Assembly (NCBI GenBank): GCA_036489315.1
Contig: DASXFZ010000022.1
Location: 81,799 to 145,798 of the forward strand
DNA: 64,000 nucleotides
Source: Candidatus Cybelea sp.
GTDB lineage: Bacteria > Vulcanimicrobiota > Vulcanimicrobiia > Vulcanimicrobiales > Vulcanimicrobiaceae
Reading direction: 5' to 3'
In this document: positions 7,654 to 17,639 of the stretch, in pieces
How the letters are laid out: each line of letters opens with the position of its first letter
How positions within the stretch are numbered: position 1 is the first letter of the stretch
Program-made: the position numbers and the translations under genes
The notes under the pieces: model-generated
Told to the model about the DNA's origin: nothing
The model's input: only the letters and a program-made list of their open reading frames with translations
The model's database searches: none

Positions 7654-9050
7654 TACGCTAGCGTCTTCGGGGGCGCCTCGGGACGAGGCCAAATCGCGGC
7701 CAGGAGCGCCTTGAAACGCGCCCGCTGCTCGATTGGAGCGAACCACGGCAAGCTGCGCAGCATGAGCAGCGCCGGCTCGCGCTTCGCGAACGCCTCTTCC
7801 AAATGACAGAGCGCCGTTTCGAGACGCCCGAGGCCGACGGCGACGGTGGCGAGATTGAACTCGCACACGAACTCCGTGCGAGACATCTCCTGTAGCGTCC
7901 GATAGATGCCCTCGGCGCGCTCGTTCTCGCCGCAATCGGCGTACGCACGCCCCAGCAACGGGAGCCGCAGTGCAATATCTTCGGCGCGATCCTGGGGAAG
8001 CAAGAGCAGGTCCGAGATCGCCCGTGCCGGCTGCTTCGAGAGGATAAAGGCTTGCGCGCGATAGCGCCTCGCGATTGAAAAATCGGGCCCGCTTTCGATC
8101 AGGCTCGAAAACACGTCGATCGCGCGACGGTACTCGCCCGTGTGCACGAACGTGCGGGCGAGGGAGAGCTGGAGCGCGGGCGAGGACGGCTCGATCGCGA
8201 GGGCATGCTGGATCGCTCGCAGCGCCTTGGCGCCGGCGCCTTTGCACAGGTAGAACCACGCGGCGTTGACGTAGACGCAGACTGACTTCGCGTTGAGCCG
8301 CACCGCGCTTTCGATTTCCCGCTCGGCCTCCGTCCAGTTCCAATCGCAAAACAGGACGAGGTTCCCGAGCGTCGCGCGGGCCTCGGCGCAGCCCGGATCG
8401 ATCTCGAGCGCGCGAACGATCGCGGCCTTCGCCTTTGGAAACATGTAGGAGCCCGATGCGTACCAGTACTCGGCTTGCAGGGCGTGCGCGCGCGCCAAGC
8501 CGATCAACGCCGGGACGTACTCAGCGTCAATCTGCAGTGCGGCTTGAAACTGCTCGGTCGCGGCGGTGAGCGCCGTCGCCGTCCGCTTCTCCAGCAGGTA
8601 GCAGCCGCGGCAGTAGTGGGCAAACGCTTCGGCGCCACAGCTCAGCAGCGCGTCGCCGAAGTCTTCGGCAGGCGCGGCTCCTTCGGCAGCGACCGGTCCG
8701 ACGACGGTAACTGGAGCGACGAAACGATACCCGCGTCCGCGCACGGTCACGACGTAGGCTCGATCTTTTGCGCGCTCGTCGAGCTGCTGCCGCAGCATGT
8801 ACATGTGCTGCGATAGGTTGCCGTCGCTCAGCGAGGCAGCGGGCCAAAGGTTCGAAGCGATCGTCTCTTTGTCGATGACGTCGCCGTTAGCGTGAATCAG
8901 TAAAATCAGCAGCTGCGCGAGACGCTCCGGCAGCGGAATAGTGGTCGCGCCGTGAAAGAGCACCGCTCGCGCTGGATCGAAGCGAAACGATCCGAACGCG
9001 TAGACCGGCGAGGTCCGGTTTGGGTTCTTCGCCTCCGCCCGCTCCATCAT
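7575..9050 (-). CDS. Winged-helix regulator with TPR domain
   Basis: The 491-residue protein has an OmpR/CadC-type winged-helix domain at about residues 15-100 (FGSFRFDPARAVLFHG through VVTVRGRGYRFVAPV). A long alpha-helical region of tetratricopeptide repeats follows. There is no transmembrane segment between them, so it is a cytosolic, one-component regulator of the CadC-like TPR class. ATG 9050 is preceded by GAGG. The gene lies just downstream of the HTH-TPR gene at 8887-10509 and overlaps it. The neighbourhood suggests control of the TonB receptor operon at 10698. Its 3' end overlaps the M28 peptidase gene by 79 bases. Confidence 0.85.
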   Translation of the reverse strand: MMERAEAKNPNRTSPVYAFGSFRFDPARAVLFHGATTIPLPERLAQLLILLIHANGDVIDKETIASNLWPAASLSDGNLSQHMYMLRQQLDERAKDRAYVVTVRGRGYRFVAPVTVVGPVAAEGAAPAEDFGDALLSCGAEAFAHYCRGCYLLEKRTATALTAATEQFQAALQIDAEYVPALIGLARAHALQAEYWYASGSYMFPKAKAAIVRALEIDPGCAEARATLGNLVLFCDWNWTEAEREIESAVRLNAKSVCVYVNAAWFYLCKGAGAKALRAIQHALAIEPSSPALQLSLARTFVHTGEYRRAIDVFSSLIESGPDFSIARRYRAQAFILSKQPARAISDLLLLPQDRAEDIALRLPLLGRAYADCGENERAEGIYRTLQEMSRTEFVCEFNLATVAVGLGRLETALCHLEEAFAKREPALLMLRSLPWFAPIEQRARFKALLAAIWPRPEAPPKTLAYYSRAAAGYTAGLGSPLASTLRTPRI

Positions 9051-10509
9051 CAATCCTCAAATGCTCGAAGAAGGGGATTTGTGACAAAGTTCCTCCGGTC
9101 AGTGCGATAGGAATCGCGCGCCGGTGACTCGGCTGCAGTCTCGCGACGGGGCCGAGCGACTCTCGAGCGCAATGCACGGCGGCGCTCCAGCGCAGGCACT
9201 GCGTTGCCGCCGCAACGAGCGAGAACGCCTCGTGTACTTGCTCGAAGCACGCCCGCACGTAGTGGGCGAACGCGGAGTCCGCGCGGATCACGACCTCGAT
9301 GGCGGACGCGAGTCGATGGCCGCCCGGCGCGTCGACCTGCCGCTCGAGGACGGCCGCCACCAGTTCGCAGACGGCCGCGCGCTGCGCGGGCGAGTCGGCG
9401 ATCATCTGGGGAATTATCGCGCAAAGCCGCTCGTACAGGGCAGCAAGCGACGGATCGTCCAACTCGCGAATCTCGACACGCCCGCGAAAAAGACCGGCTG
9501 CGGTTAGGGGATCGCCGCTTCGCAACAACCGGGCGAGGGCGATCGAACACCACGCCCGGGCCGTGCGGCGGTCGTTTCCGGCCGACGCAACGCAATGAAG
9601 CGCAGCCGCGGCCCGAGCGGCGACTCCGAGAAAACCGAGTCGCTCCGCCCGCGCAAAAACCGCAGTCGCAATCGTTCGGGCGCGAGCGATTCGCCCCGAG
9701 TCCAGCGATTGCCAGGCGCGCTGCACCTCCCACGATAGCGCGGTCCACGAGCGTGGAGGCACCTTCGGCACCACCGGCTCGAGCGAACGCACTCCGTCGC
9801 GACACGCCTGCAAGGCGAATACCAAGGCCGCCGCACGGTCGCGCTCCGCAGCGGCGCCCGCAGCCGCGGCTTTGCGCGCAAGATCGTCTGCTTCGCCGGC
9901 TGCGCCGCCAAGAAGCTCGAGCTTTGCGCGCGCCAACGTTGCGTCGGCGGGAGCCATCGATTCAAGCAGGCCGGTTGCCTCTTCGATTCGGCCGCAGTGC
10001 ACGTTCGCTTCGGCAAGCGAGGCGAGCGCGGTCCGCCGCCCGGCGCGATCGGGCGCGAGCCGCACGAGGTTTTTCGCGATGCTGCGCATTTCGAGCGAGA
10101 GTCCGCGCTCGCGCGCCTCGCAAAAGGCGTGCAGCTCTCGTTGGGACCGGGAATCGTGCCGCGAACCCTGCTCCTCTTCCAAGAACCGTTGCGCGTAGCG
10201 CGCGATCGCGCTGACCGCCGCGGCACGCCGGCGCTGAAAGTGCCGCCGCGAGATGCCCGTGCGAGCGGCTAACTCCGCGTTGCTTGAGGTGCGGGCAAAG
10301 TCGACGTCGAGAATCGCGCTGCGCAGGCGGGCCGTCTTGGGATCGCTGCCCGGCAGCGCACGCCGTACGATGCGTGCCAAGGCGGCCGTCGAGCATTCGA
10401 TGCCGGTGCGGCGGCAGAGCGATGCGATCAGCGGCACCGCGGCGAGCGCGCTTTCGTCTTTCGCCCGGTGCAGCATAGTAAAAACGTACCGCTCCGTCGT
10501 CGTCGACAT
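8887..10509 (-). CDS. HTH and TPR-like regulatory protein
   Basis: The 540-residue product has a helix-turn-helix at about residues 75-100 (NAELAARTGISRRHFQRRR) followed by about 350 residues of alanine-rich helices that look like degenerate TPRs. I do not recognise a named family. It is divergent from the TonB receptor gene, so regulation of that receptor is a reasonable guess. The reading frame runs 164 bases into the next regulator gene (past 9050), which is unusual. The last 50 residues may be an extension beyond a lost stop codon. In another frame a stop (TGA at 9052-9050) abuts the next start as TGATG, which hints at a frameshift near the end. Confidence 0.6.
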   Translation of the reverse strand: MSTTTERYVFTMLHRAKDESALAAVPLIASLCRRTGIECSTAALARIVRRALPGSDPKTARLRSAILDVDFARTSSNAELAARTGISRRHFQRRRAAAVSAIARYAQRFLEEEQGSRHDSRSQRELHAFCEARERGLSLEMRSIAKNLVRLAPDRAGRRTALASLAEANVHCGRIEEATGLLESMAPADATLARAKLELLGGAAGEADDLARKAAAAGAAAERDRAAALVFALQACRDGVRSLEPVVPKVPPRSWTALSWEVQRAWQSLDSGRIARARTIATAVFARAERLGFLGVAARAAAALHCVASAGNDRRTARAWCSIALARLLRSGDPLTAAGLFRGRVEIRELDDPSLAALYERLCAIIPQMIADSPAQRAAVCELVAAVLERQVDAPGGHRLASAIEVVIRADSAFAHYVRACFEQVHEAFSLVAAATQCLRWSAAVHCARESLGPVARLQPSHRRAIPIALTGGTLSQIPFFEHLRIDDGAGGGEEPKPDLAGLRVRIVSLRSSASGALSRRDHYSAAGASRAAADFTDSR

Positions 10510-10697
10510 GGCAACACGATAACCGGTTGTGCAATGCAGTGTCTTGCGTCGTTGAAAGCCGTTGATGCGAAAGTCGTCCGCTTCGCGCGTACGTCAACGA
10601 ACATCAAAAGGTCGCGAACCCAGGCTTTCTTAAGGCGAGCAGGGCGTCGTATTCGACGCACCACTCGAACTCTACGCAAGAAGGAATCGTGCAAACA

Positions 10698-13600
10698 ATG
10701 AAACGGCAACTCACGCTCCGCTTCACGCGTGCGTCCGTTCTGTTTCTGGCTTTCCTCCTGTTCCAGGAAACGTGGGCACTGGCGGGAGTAACCGGAAATC
10801 TCAACGGCATCGTTCGCGACACGGCCGGGGCACCCATCGCGGGAGTAAAGGTCGAGGCGGTTTCGCCGTCCCAGAGCGCGGCCGCCACGACGGATTCAAC
10901 GGGTCACTTTCTTTTGCTCTCGCTCGTTCCCGATACGTACACGCTCAGCCTAACCAAGGGCGGGTATCAGCCCGTCTCCTTCTCGGGTAACGTCGTGTTC
11001 GCAGATCAAACGCAACAAGTCTCGCTGACCCTGACCAAGACGCTGCGGACGATCGGCCGCGTCACGTCGCAGGCGGGGGTATCGCTCGTCAAGTCCGGCG
11101 TCGGCGGCGACCTCTACAGCGTAAACTCCGCGCAGGCAGCGGCGGCCGCGGCCCTTGGCGGGGGAGGCAATCTCAACAATGCCTACTCCGCGATGGCGTC
11201 GGTACCCGGCGTTCAGACATCGATGACCGGCGCCGGCTGGATGACCAACGCGGCCTACGTGCGCGGACAGAACCAGTACTACACTGGATTCGAGTACGAC
11301 GGAATCCCGGTGAACCGCGCGTTCGACAACTACAACTCGTCGACCGAATCCACGCTGGGGCTGCAGGAACTTCAAGTCTACACCGGCGGCGGTCCCGCCT
11401 CGGTCGCATCGGCGGGCACCTCCGGCTTCATCAACCAGGTCATCAAAACCGGAACGTTCCCCGGGTTCGCGACCGCGAACGTCGGGATCGGCACGCCGCT
11501 GTACTACCATCAAGCGCAGTTCGAACTCGCGGGGGCAACGCCGGACCGCACCTTCAGCTACTACATAGGCTTGAGCGGTTACAACTCAGCCTTCGGCATC
11601 ATCGACAACGATAACGGCGAAAGCTTCATGACGCCGGGCGACTATTTTTCGGGCAACGCCACCGTCGAGAATGCCATCGGCTACGGGTTTGGAAGCAATC
11701 AGGTCTTGTCCACGGGCTACACCTGCCTGATCGGGACCTGCCAAGGCGTCAAGCCCGTGTGCCCGCTCTACGGACAAAAGTGGGATCAGCCGGTCGCGAC
11801 GCTGGGACAGCAGGGCTGCTGGCAGTATTACAACGGTCTCTCAGGCGTGACGTCACAGATCGCCGATCGAGAAAACGTCGTCAACCTGCACATGGGAATC
11901 CCCTACAAGAACGGGCTGCGCGACGACGTGCAGCTGCTCTGGAGCGGCTCTGCCGAAAACAACTACGCGTACTTGACTCCCGATGCGGTCGGCCCGGGCA
12001 ACGGGCAGTTCATCTACTCGCTCTACAATACGAACTATAAGGCGCCGACGTGCGGCCCCGAATCCGTCGCCCCCGGGCTGACGCTCAACGGATGCTCCCG
12101 CAACGGGCAGATCATCTCGATGGCGAGCATCCCGTCGTCGATCTTCCCGGCGTGCAACCCGGCGACGGGAGGACCGGAATGCGCACCGACCTATCTCGCG
12201 TACGCAGACGGAGTCGCCTATAATCTGCCGTTCGGCACGCCCATCGCCAAGAGCATGTCGTCGATCAAGGCGCCGACCCCGTACTTCGCGCCCGACACGC
12301 CCCAGCACGCGTTCGACGGCCCCTTTCCGCTGAACAACCCGGATGTCGACGTCAACCAAAACGACACGGGGATCGTGAAGCTGCAGTACACGCACGCGCT
12401 GAGCCAGTCGGCCTACCTGCGAGCGTACGCCTACAGCTTCTACTCGGACTGGCTGGAGAACGCACCGTTCAACGGTGCGACTGGGCAGCTGCTGGTCGGC
12501 TTCAACGGCGCCGCCCAATACCAGTTGATAACCCATACCGCGGGCGGCGCGCTGGATTTTCAAGACCAGCTCAACGATCAGAACCTTTTGACGCTAAACG
12601 GTAACTACACGACCGCCGGCGTCAGCCGCCTCAATAACAACTCGGCGATCGCAGGCGTCGAGGATTCGCCGATCGGGTACATGACGGCCGGTGCGGGGGG
12701 ACAGTACACCTGCTACGACCCGACAAAAGGGACGCCAGAAGCTTGCGTCCTCGGCACGAGCGGCGAGAACAACGACTATTACGACACGAATCTCAAGGGC
12801 AAAGCCTCCGGCAAGCGCTTTAATTGCGCGCTAAAATCCGTCCCGCAGTGCTTTGTGACGCCGACGTGGAGCAGCACCGCGACGGCCGGCCCGACCGGTT
12901 TCGGCGGACCCGCAGGCGCCACGTGGGACAGCCTCTGGAGCGGAAATATTACGGGTTCGCTCAATGAGGTTCAACCGCGCTTTACCAATGCTTCGCTCAG
13001 CGACCAGTTTCGCCCGAACGACAAGTTCTTGGTCAACGCCTCCGTACGGTACGACAACTTCACCTACAACTTGCCCGACTCGTTGACCCCGGGCGACTCG
13101 TTCTATGCCGGAATGACCGCAAACTACACGTGCGTGTTCGCCGCTACCAACCAGGTCCTAACGATCCCACTCCAGTCGGGCGAGTTTCCGCCGGCGCCGG
13201 CGCAGTTCGTCAACGGAAACTGCAATCAAGCGGCGGCGGCCCTTCACCCTTCGGGCCCCCACACCGGCTGGGTTCACCCCAACGGAACGACGCAAAACGG
13301 CGTCGCTGCACCGAACTTCTCGGCGGCTTCTCCGGCATCGTATTCGCTGGACTATTGGGAACCGAGAATCTCGGCCACGTACACGCAATCGCCCGACACC
13401 GTTTGGCGCTTCTCGGCGGGCCGCTTCACGCAGCCGCCGATTACGGCGTCGGTACAGTACCTAAGCCCGTCGGGCGACGAACGCTCGGTATGGAACAATA
13501 CGATGAACCTCGGTTTTTATTCACCGTTCCATCCCATTCCGGGCGTCTCGTCGGCGCAGTACGACGCGTCCCTCGAGCACCATTTCCGTAACACCGACGT

Positions 13601-14750
13601 GAGCCTCAAGCTAACGCCCTTCTACACTTGGGTCAACGACTGGCAGCAGCAGACGTTCATCGGTGCCGGCTTCGTAACCCAGGTTCCGGTCGGCGTTAAT
13701 CGCGTCTACGGCGCCGAGTTTCAGCTGAACAAAGGTGACTTCAGCCGAGACGGATTCTCGGGGCAGATCGCCTTCACGTACACCAACTCGAAGGTTCAGT
13801 TTCAAAACGTCCCGTTGGCTACCGGCGGCGTCATCCCGAATACGACGATCGCTCTGAACCAAGTGATCTCACAATACAACGCCCTGACCAAGGCCGGCGG
13901 CGGCAGCCCGTGTTATCAGGGGGGTAAGCCGGTCCCGTGCAACACCGCGAACGGCAAGGTGGCCGCCGGTTTCGACACGGTTCTCAATCCGTATTACAAG
14001 CAGCCGCAGCAGGGTTTGATCGACCCCAACGGATGGTACAATCCGTACTCGACCGCGGTCGCTCCGAATCTCAATGGCGCGGTGATCAGCTATATCTCCC
14101 CCGAGGTCGCCTCGGTGATTCTCAACTACCGCAAGCACAAGCTCGCGGTAACGCCGAGCCTCTCGTTCCAATCGGGCGGCTACTACGGCAGCCCGCTCGA
14201 CATCGAAGGGCTCGATCCGCGCACCTGCACGCTCAACTCGGCGTCGACCGGAATTACGAAGCTTTCGCCCAAAACGAATCCCTTGCAGTGCAACTACCTC
14301 ACGACGACCTCAGCTGGAAGCGGAGCGTTCGGCTACCTCTACATTCCCGATCCTCAAACGGGAAGCTTCGGGTTCGGGTCGTACCAGAATCCGAACTTCC
14401 TCGTCGGCAACTTGCAAGTCACCTACGACCTCACGCCGAAGATTCGGCTGATGGTGCTCGGCACGAATCTCTTCCACGCGTGCTTCGGAGGCTCGTCGGA
14501 GCCCTGGACCTCGTACTATCCGGCGGGCGGCAACATCTGCGGATACACTCCGGCAGGCAGCTCGCTCAATAGCACCCTCTATCCCAGCAACTTCTACAAC
14601 GGCACCGGGATCAACGACTTTGCGGCCAACAAAGCTCGCACGCCGGCCGCATTTCAGCAAAGCTATCTGCCGACGTTGGGAAACAATGGCGCCATCGGAG
14701 GCGTTCTGCAGCCCTTCAACATCTACCTCAACGCCCAGGTGAAAATCTAG
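10698..14750 (+). CDS. TonB-dependent receptor with carboxypeptidase-regulatory domain
   Basis: The 1350-residue protein starts with a signal peptide (residues about 10-30, ending ETWALA). A CarboxypepD_reg domain follows (GNLNGIVRDTAGAPIAGVKV through VVFADQTQQVSL), then a plug-like region with GVQTSMTG and YVRGQNQYYTGFEYDGIPVN. The long beta-barrel is rich in Tyr, Asn and Gly and ends in LNAQVKI, a suitable terminal strand. It should sit in the outer membrane and import an unidentified ligand. Its size (over 1300) and Ser/Thr/Asn-rich loops match the Oar/TonB-like receptors of Acidobacteria and Eremiobacterota. A GTG at 10689 is an alternative start. The thioredoxin-like gene follows 13 bases later. 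Confidence 0.85.
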   Translation: MKRQLTLRFTRASVLFLAFLLFQETWALAGVTGNLNGIVRDTAGAPIAGVKVEAVSPSQSAAATTDSTGHFLLLSLVPDTYTLSLTKGGYQPVSFSGNVVFADQTQQVSLTLTKTLRTIGRVTSQAGVSLVKSGVGGDLYSVNSAQAAAAAALGGGGNLNNAYSAMASVPGVQTSMTGAGWMTNAAYVRGQNQYYTGFEYDGIPVNRAFDNYNSSTESTLGLQELQVYTGGGPASVASAGTSGFINQVIKTGTFPGFATANVGIGTPLYYHQAQFELAGATPDRTFSYYIGLSGYNSAFGIIDNDNGESFMTPGDYFSGNATVENAIGYGFGSNQVLSTGYTCLIGTCQGVKPVCPLYGQKWDQPVATLGQQGCWQYYNGLSGVTSQIADRENVVNLHMGIPYKNGLRDDVQLLWSGSAENNYAYLTPDAVGPGNGQFIYSLYNTNYKAPTCGPESVAPGLTLNGCSRNGQIISMASIPSSIFPACNPATGGPECAPTYLAYADGVAYNLPFGTPIAKSMSSIKAPTPYFAPDTPQHAFDGPFPLNNPDVDVNQNDTGIVKLQYTHALSQSAYLRAYAYSFYSDWLENAPFNGATGQLLVGFNGAAQYQLITHTAGGALDFQDQLNDQNLLTLNGNYTTAGVSRLNNNSAIAGVEDSPIGYMTAGAGGQYTCYDPTKGTPEACVLGTSGENNDYYDTNLKGKASGKRFNCALKSVPQCFVTPTWSSTATAGPTGFGGPAGATWDSLWSGNITGSLNEVQPRFTNASLSDQFRPNDKFLVNASVRYDNFTYNLPDSLTPGDSFYAGMTANYTCVFAATNQVLTIPLQSGEFPPAPAQFVNGNCNQAAAALHPSGPHTGWVHPNGTTQNGVAAPNFSAASPASYSLDYWEPRISATYTQSPDTVWRFSAGRFTQPPITASVQYLSPSGDERSVWNNTMNLGFYSPFHPIPGVSSAQYDASLEHHFRNTDVSLKLTPFYTWVNDWQQQTFIGAGFVTQVPVGVNRVYGAEFQLNKGDFSRDGFSGQIAFTYTNSKVQFQNVPLATGGVIPNTTIALNQVISQYNALTKAGGGSPCYQGGKPVPCNTANGKVAAGFDTVLNPYYKQPQQGLIDPNGWYNPYSTAVAPNLNGAVISYISPEVASVILNYRKHKLAVTPSLSFQSGGYYGSPLDIEGLDPRTCTLNSASTGITKLSPKTNPLQCNYLTTTSAGSGAFGYLYIPDPQTGSFGFGSYQNPNFLVGNLQVTYDLTPKIRLMVLGTNLFHACFGGSSEPWTSYYPAGGNICGYTPAGSSLNSTLYPSNFYNGTGINDFAANKARTPAAFQQSYLPTLGNNGAIGGVLQPFNIYLNAQVKI

Positions 14751-14763
14751 GAAAGGGCTCTGC

Positions 14764-15840
14764 GTGCGCACAGCGCTCGTGGTTGCGGCAGTGATAGCCG
14801 CCTTCGCGCCGGGACCGTGGCAGGTCGGCCTCGGCGCGGAGCCTCCCTCCCTGCAAAGCTTTGACGGCGGCGCCGGCTGGATAAACAGCCCACCGCTCGA
14901 TGCCGCGCAACTTCGCGGAAAGATCGTTCTCGTCGACTTTTGGGAGTACACCTGTCTCAACTGTCTTCGCACGCTGCCGTATCTGCGAGAGTGGTATCGG
15001 CGCTATCACGACGACGGCTTCGTGATCGTCGGCGTACACACGCCCGAGTTCCGCTTCTCCGGGGAACACGCCAACGTCGCCGCCGCGGTGAAACGTTTGA
15101 ACGTCGATTGGCCGGTCGTACTCGACGACTCGTTCGCGATCTGGAAGCGCTACGGCAACACCATCTGGCCACACGAGTACCTCTACGGCCGTAACGGCCA
15201 GCTCGTAGAGAGTTTCGAAGGTGAGGGCGGTTATCAGGACACCGAGGCTCGCATTCAAGCACTCCTTCGCAGCGATCAGGCGGTTCGCAAGCTTCCGCCG
15301 ATCATGGCGCTGCTGCCGCAGGACAGCTACGACAAGGCCGGTGCCGTCTGCTATCCGCATACGCCGGAGCTCTTGGTCGGGCATCAGAACATCGCCGACG
15401 CGACCGCGCAGAACGATCCCTCGCGCGACACGAATTACTCGCCGAGCGGCGCCGGCCCGCGCGACGGCGCGATCGAGCTTCAGGGATACTGGCACCTCTC
15501 GCCGCAGGCCGCCGTCTCCGGAGAGAGCGGCGGGTACTTGGCGCTGCGCTATCATGCGATCCAACTAGTCGCCGTCTTAAAACCCGAACGCGGGGGGAAC
15601 ACGCGCGTGGAGGTCACGTAGGACGGAAAGCCGGTGCCGAAGGAAGACGCCGGAAAAGACCTCCGCTACGACCCCGGCGGATCGTACGTCACAGTAGACG
15701 CGCCTCGAGCGTACGACATTATCATGAATGCTCGATACGGCCAGCACGAGATCAGGCTCGCGCCGAAGGGCGAAGGTGTCGGCTTTTACGACTTCGCCTT
15801 CGAATCGTGCGAGATTCCGAAGGGCGCGCCGCCCGGATGA
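14764..15840 (+). pseudogene. DipZ-like periplasmic thioredoxin, interrupted by in-frame TAG
   Basis: From a GTG at 14764 this encodes a signal peptide, then a TlpA/DipZ-type thioredoxin domain with active site YTCLNCLRT and cis-proline region GNTIWPHEYLY. A C-terminal beta-sandwich of the DipZ type follows. A TAG at 15619-15621 stops the frame after 285 residues. The same frame then continues without any shift as DGKPVPKEDAGKDLRYD to a TGA at 15840, completing the expected C-terminal domain (359 codons in all). The gene is therefore either disrupted, read through, or affected by a single-base error. It follows the TonB receptor closely and overlaps the next gene by ATGA. Confidence 0.8.
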
Positions 15841-16325
15841 GCGCCCGCTCCGTTGGGATCGGCGCCCTCGCCGGCCTGTGCGGCGCGGTTCTCATCGACC
15901 TCTATCTCGTAATTAGCGAGCCTTGGGTTGCCAAGCACGTGACCGCGCTGCTCGTCATGCAGTGGGATGCGTCCAACGCCTTAGGCGCGGCCGCGTACCG
16001 CGGGGGCTGGGCGACGGCCGCGCTGGGGACGCTGATGCATTTTGCCGTCAGCATCGTCTGGGGCATACTCTTCGTCTTTGCGGCCCTGCGCATCCGTGGG
16101 CTGCAAAAGCACGCGCTGACCGCGGGGATCGCTCTCGGAGTCGTGGCGATGGGGGTGATGCGTTTGCTCATTCACTTCGGACACGCGCTCGTGCGGCCGT
16201 TTCCCTCGCCAGGAGTCTTCCTCTACATCCTCGTCGCGCACGTCGTCTTCTTCGGCATCCCCGTCGCGCTGGTCGCGACGAACCTGCTGCCCCAACGGCC
16301 CCAGATTCGAAAGATTCGCGTTTAG
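15837..16325 (+). CDS. Small integral membrane protein, unknown function
   Basis: The 162-residue product starts MSARSVGIGALAGLCGAVLI. It contains four hydrophobic segments (about residues 8-27, 58-80, 88-110 and 125-148) and a short basic C-terminus. I do not recognise the family. The start ATG overlaps the stop of the DipZ-like gene (ATGA), so it is the third member of the TonB receptor operon. A longer reading from 15807 is possible but would overlap more and lacks support. It is convergent with hemL. Confidence 0.65.
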   Translation: MSARSVGIGALAGLCGAVLIDLYLVISEPWVAKHVTALLVMQWDASNALGAAAYRGGWATAALGTLMHFAVSIVWGILFVFAALRIRGLQKHALTAGIALGVVAMGVMRLLIHFGHALVRPFPSPGVFLYILVAHVVFFGIPVALVATNLLPQRPQIRKIRV

Positions 16326-16335
16326 GGAGACAGTC

Positions 16336-17604
16336 CTAGGAGGCCGGCAATGAGGCGGCGATCGCCTCGAGCGTCTCCTCGACGTCTACTTGCCCGTGCG
16401 CGGTGGAGACGAACATCACTTCGTTCTGCGAAGGCGGCAAGAGAACGCCGCGCTCGAGCATCGCGGCGCAATAGGCCGCGTATGCCTGCCGATTCGAACG
16501 GCGCGCATCGTCGAAGTCGCGCGACGGCGCACCCGCGCGAAACTTGAAGTCGACGACTGAATCGAGCTGCAACACCGCGTACGGGAGGCCGCGCTGTGCG
16601 AAGATGGTGCGGATACCGTCGGCGAGGCGGCCTGCGACCCCGCTCATCTGCGTGTAGTATTCGGGATGGGTCTCGAGCAGATCGAGTACGCGATGCGCCA
16701 TCGCCACCCCAAACGGATTGCCGCCGTGCGTACCGCCGGTGAACGCGGAGCCGTGGGGCGCGAGCGCTTCCATCACGTCCCTGCGGCCGCCGAACGCGGC
16801 AATGGGAACGCCGCCGCCCATGATCTTACCAAGCGCCGTCAGGTCGGGAACGATTCCCGTGCGCCCCTGCGCGCCTCCCAATCCGAAGCGAAGCCAGGTT
16901 ATGACTTCATCGAAAATCAGCAGCGCGCCGATCTCGGTCGCACGCCGCCGCAGCCCTTCGAGGAAGCCCTCAGCCGGAAGTACGAGGCCCATGTTCGCGG
17001 CGATCGGTTCGACGACGATCGCCGCGAGCACGCCGCGCGCCTTTTCGAGGCGTTCGTCGACGGAGTCGAGGTCGTTGTATCTCGCAACGAGCACGTCGCC
17101 GGATACGCCTTGCGGAATTCCGCTGCGCGCGCTCGCCAGACCCGCCGACGCTCCCGCATCGAGCAGCGCGAGGTCGAAGTGCCCGTGGTAGTTCCCGGCG
17201 AACTTGAGCACGTGCGAGCGGCCCGTGTACGCGCGCGCGACGCGAACCGCGCTCATCATCGCTTCGGTGCCGGACGTGACGAAGCGCAGGCGCTGCATCG
17301 AGGGCAGGTGGCCTCTGACGCGCTGCGCGAGATGAATCTCTTGGGGATGAGTCGTCCCCCAAACCAAGCCGCCGGCAGCGAGCGCGTCGAGCCCTTGGAC
17401 CAGCGCCGGATGCGTGTGGCCGAAGAGCAGCGGGCCATACGCCATGACATAGTCGATGTACCGCCGCCCGGCTTCGTCGAAGGCATAGGCGCCGCGTGCC
17501 GAGTTCTGGACGAACATGGGAAGGCCAACTCCCCACCCCGAACGGACCGGCGAATCGCAGCCGCCGGCGAGCACGTCGAGAGCGCGATCGATCGACCCTT
17601 GCAT
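16336..17604 (-). CDS. hemL: Glutamate-1-semialdehyde 2,1-aminomutase
   Basis: The 422-residue PLP enzyme converts glutamate-1-semialdehyde to 5-aminolevulinate, the C5 entry into tetrapyrroles. Visible hallmarks are GGCDSPVRSG near the N-terminus, SGTEAMMSAVRVARAYTGR, FAGNYHGHFD, IFDEVITWLRFG and the PLP lysine in ALGKIMGGGVP. Length is normal for HemL (about 425). The conserved VITGFR of most HemL reads VITWLR here, a small variation. It is divergent from the Mrp-type ATPase with 35 bases between starts. HemQ is encoded at 60323-61174, so haem synthesis is represented twice in the window. Confidence 0.93.
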   Translation of the reverse strand: MQGSIDRALDVLAGGCDSPVRSGWGVGLPMFVQNSARGAYAFDEAGRRYIDYVMAYGPLLFGHTHPALVQGLDALAAGGLVWGTTHPQEIHLAQRVRGHLPSMQRLRFVTSGTEAMMSAVRVARAYTGRSHVLKFAGNYHGHFDLALLDAGASAGLASARSGIPQGVSGDVLVARYNDLDSVDERLEKARGVLAAIVVEPIAANMGLVLPAEGFLEGLRRRATEIGALLIFDEVITWLRFGLGGAQGRTGIVPDLTALGKIMGGGVPIAAFGGRRDVMEALAPHGSAFTGGTHGGNPFGVAMAHRVLDLLETHPEYYTQMSGVAGRLADGIRTIFAQRGLPYAVLQLDSVVDFKFRAGAPSRDFDDARRSNRQAYAAYCAAMLERGVLLPPSQNEVMFVSTAHGQVDVEETLEAIAASLPAS

Positions 17605-17639
17605 ACCCCGCCGCCGTTCGCAGGTTCAACCAAGAAGCC

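Noticed and set aside
9204..10214. 336-residue frame on the plus strand opposite the HTH-TPR gene
   Set aside because: Very high arginine and proline content and no domain; it is the mirror of the minus-strand gene.
15619..15621. Recoded TAG as pyrrolysine or another amino acid in the DipZ-like gene
   Set aside because: No pylT/pylS or suppressor tRNA is visible here and other genes in the window use TAG as a normal stop, so a mutation or error is simpler.
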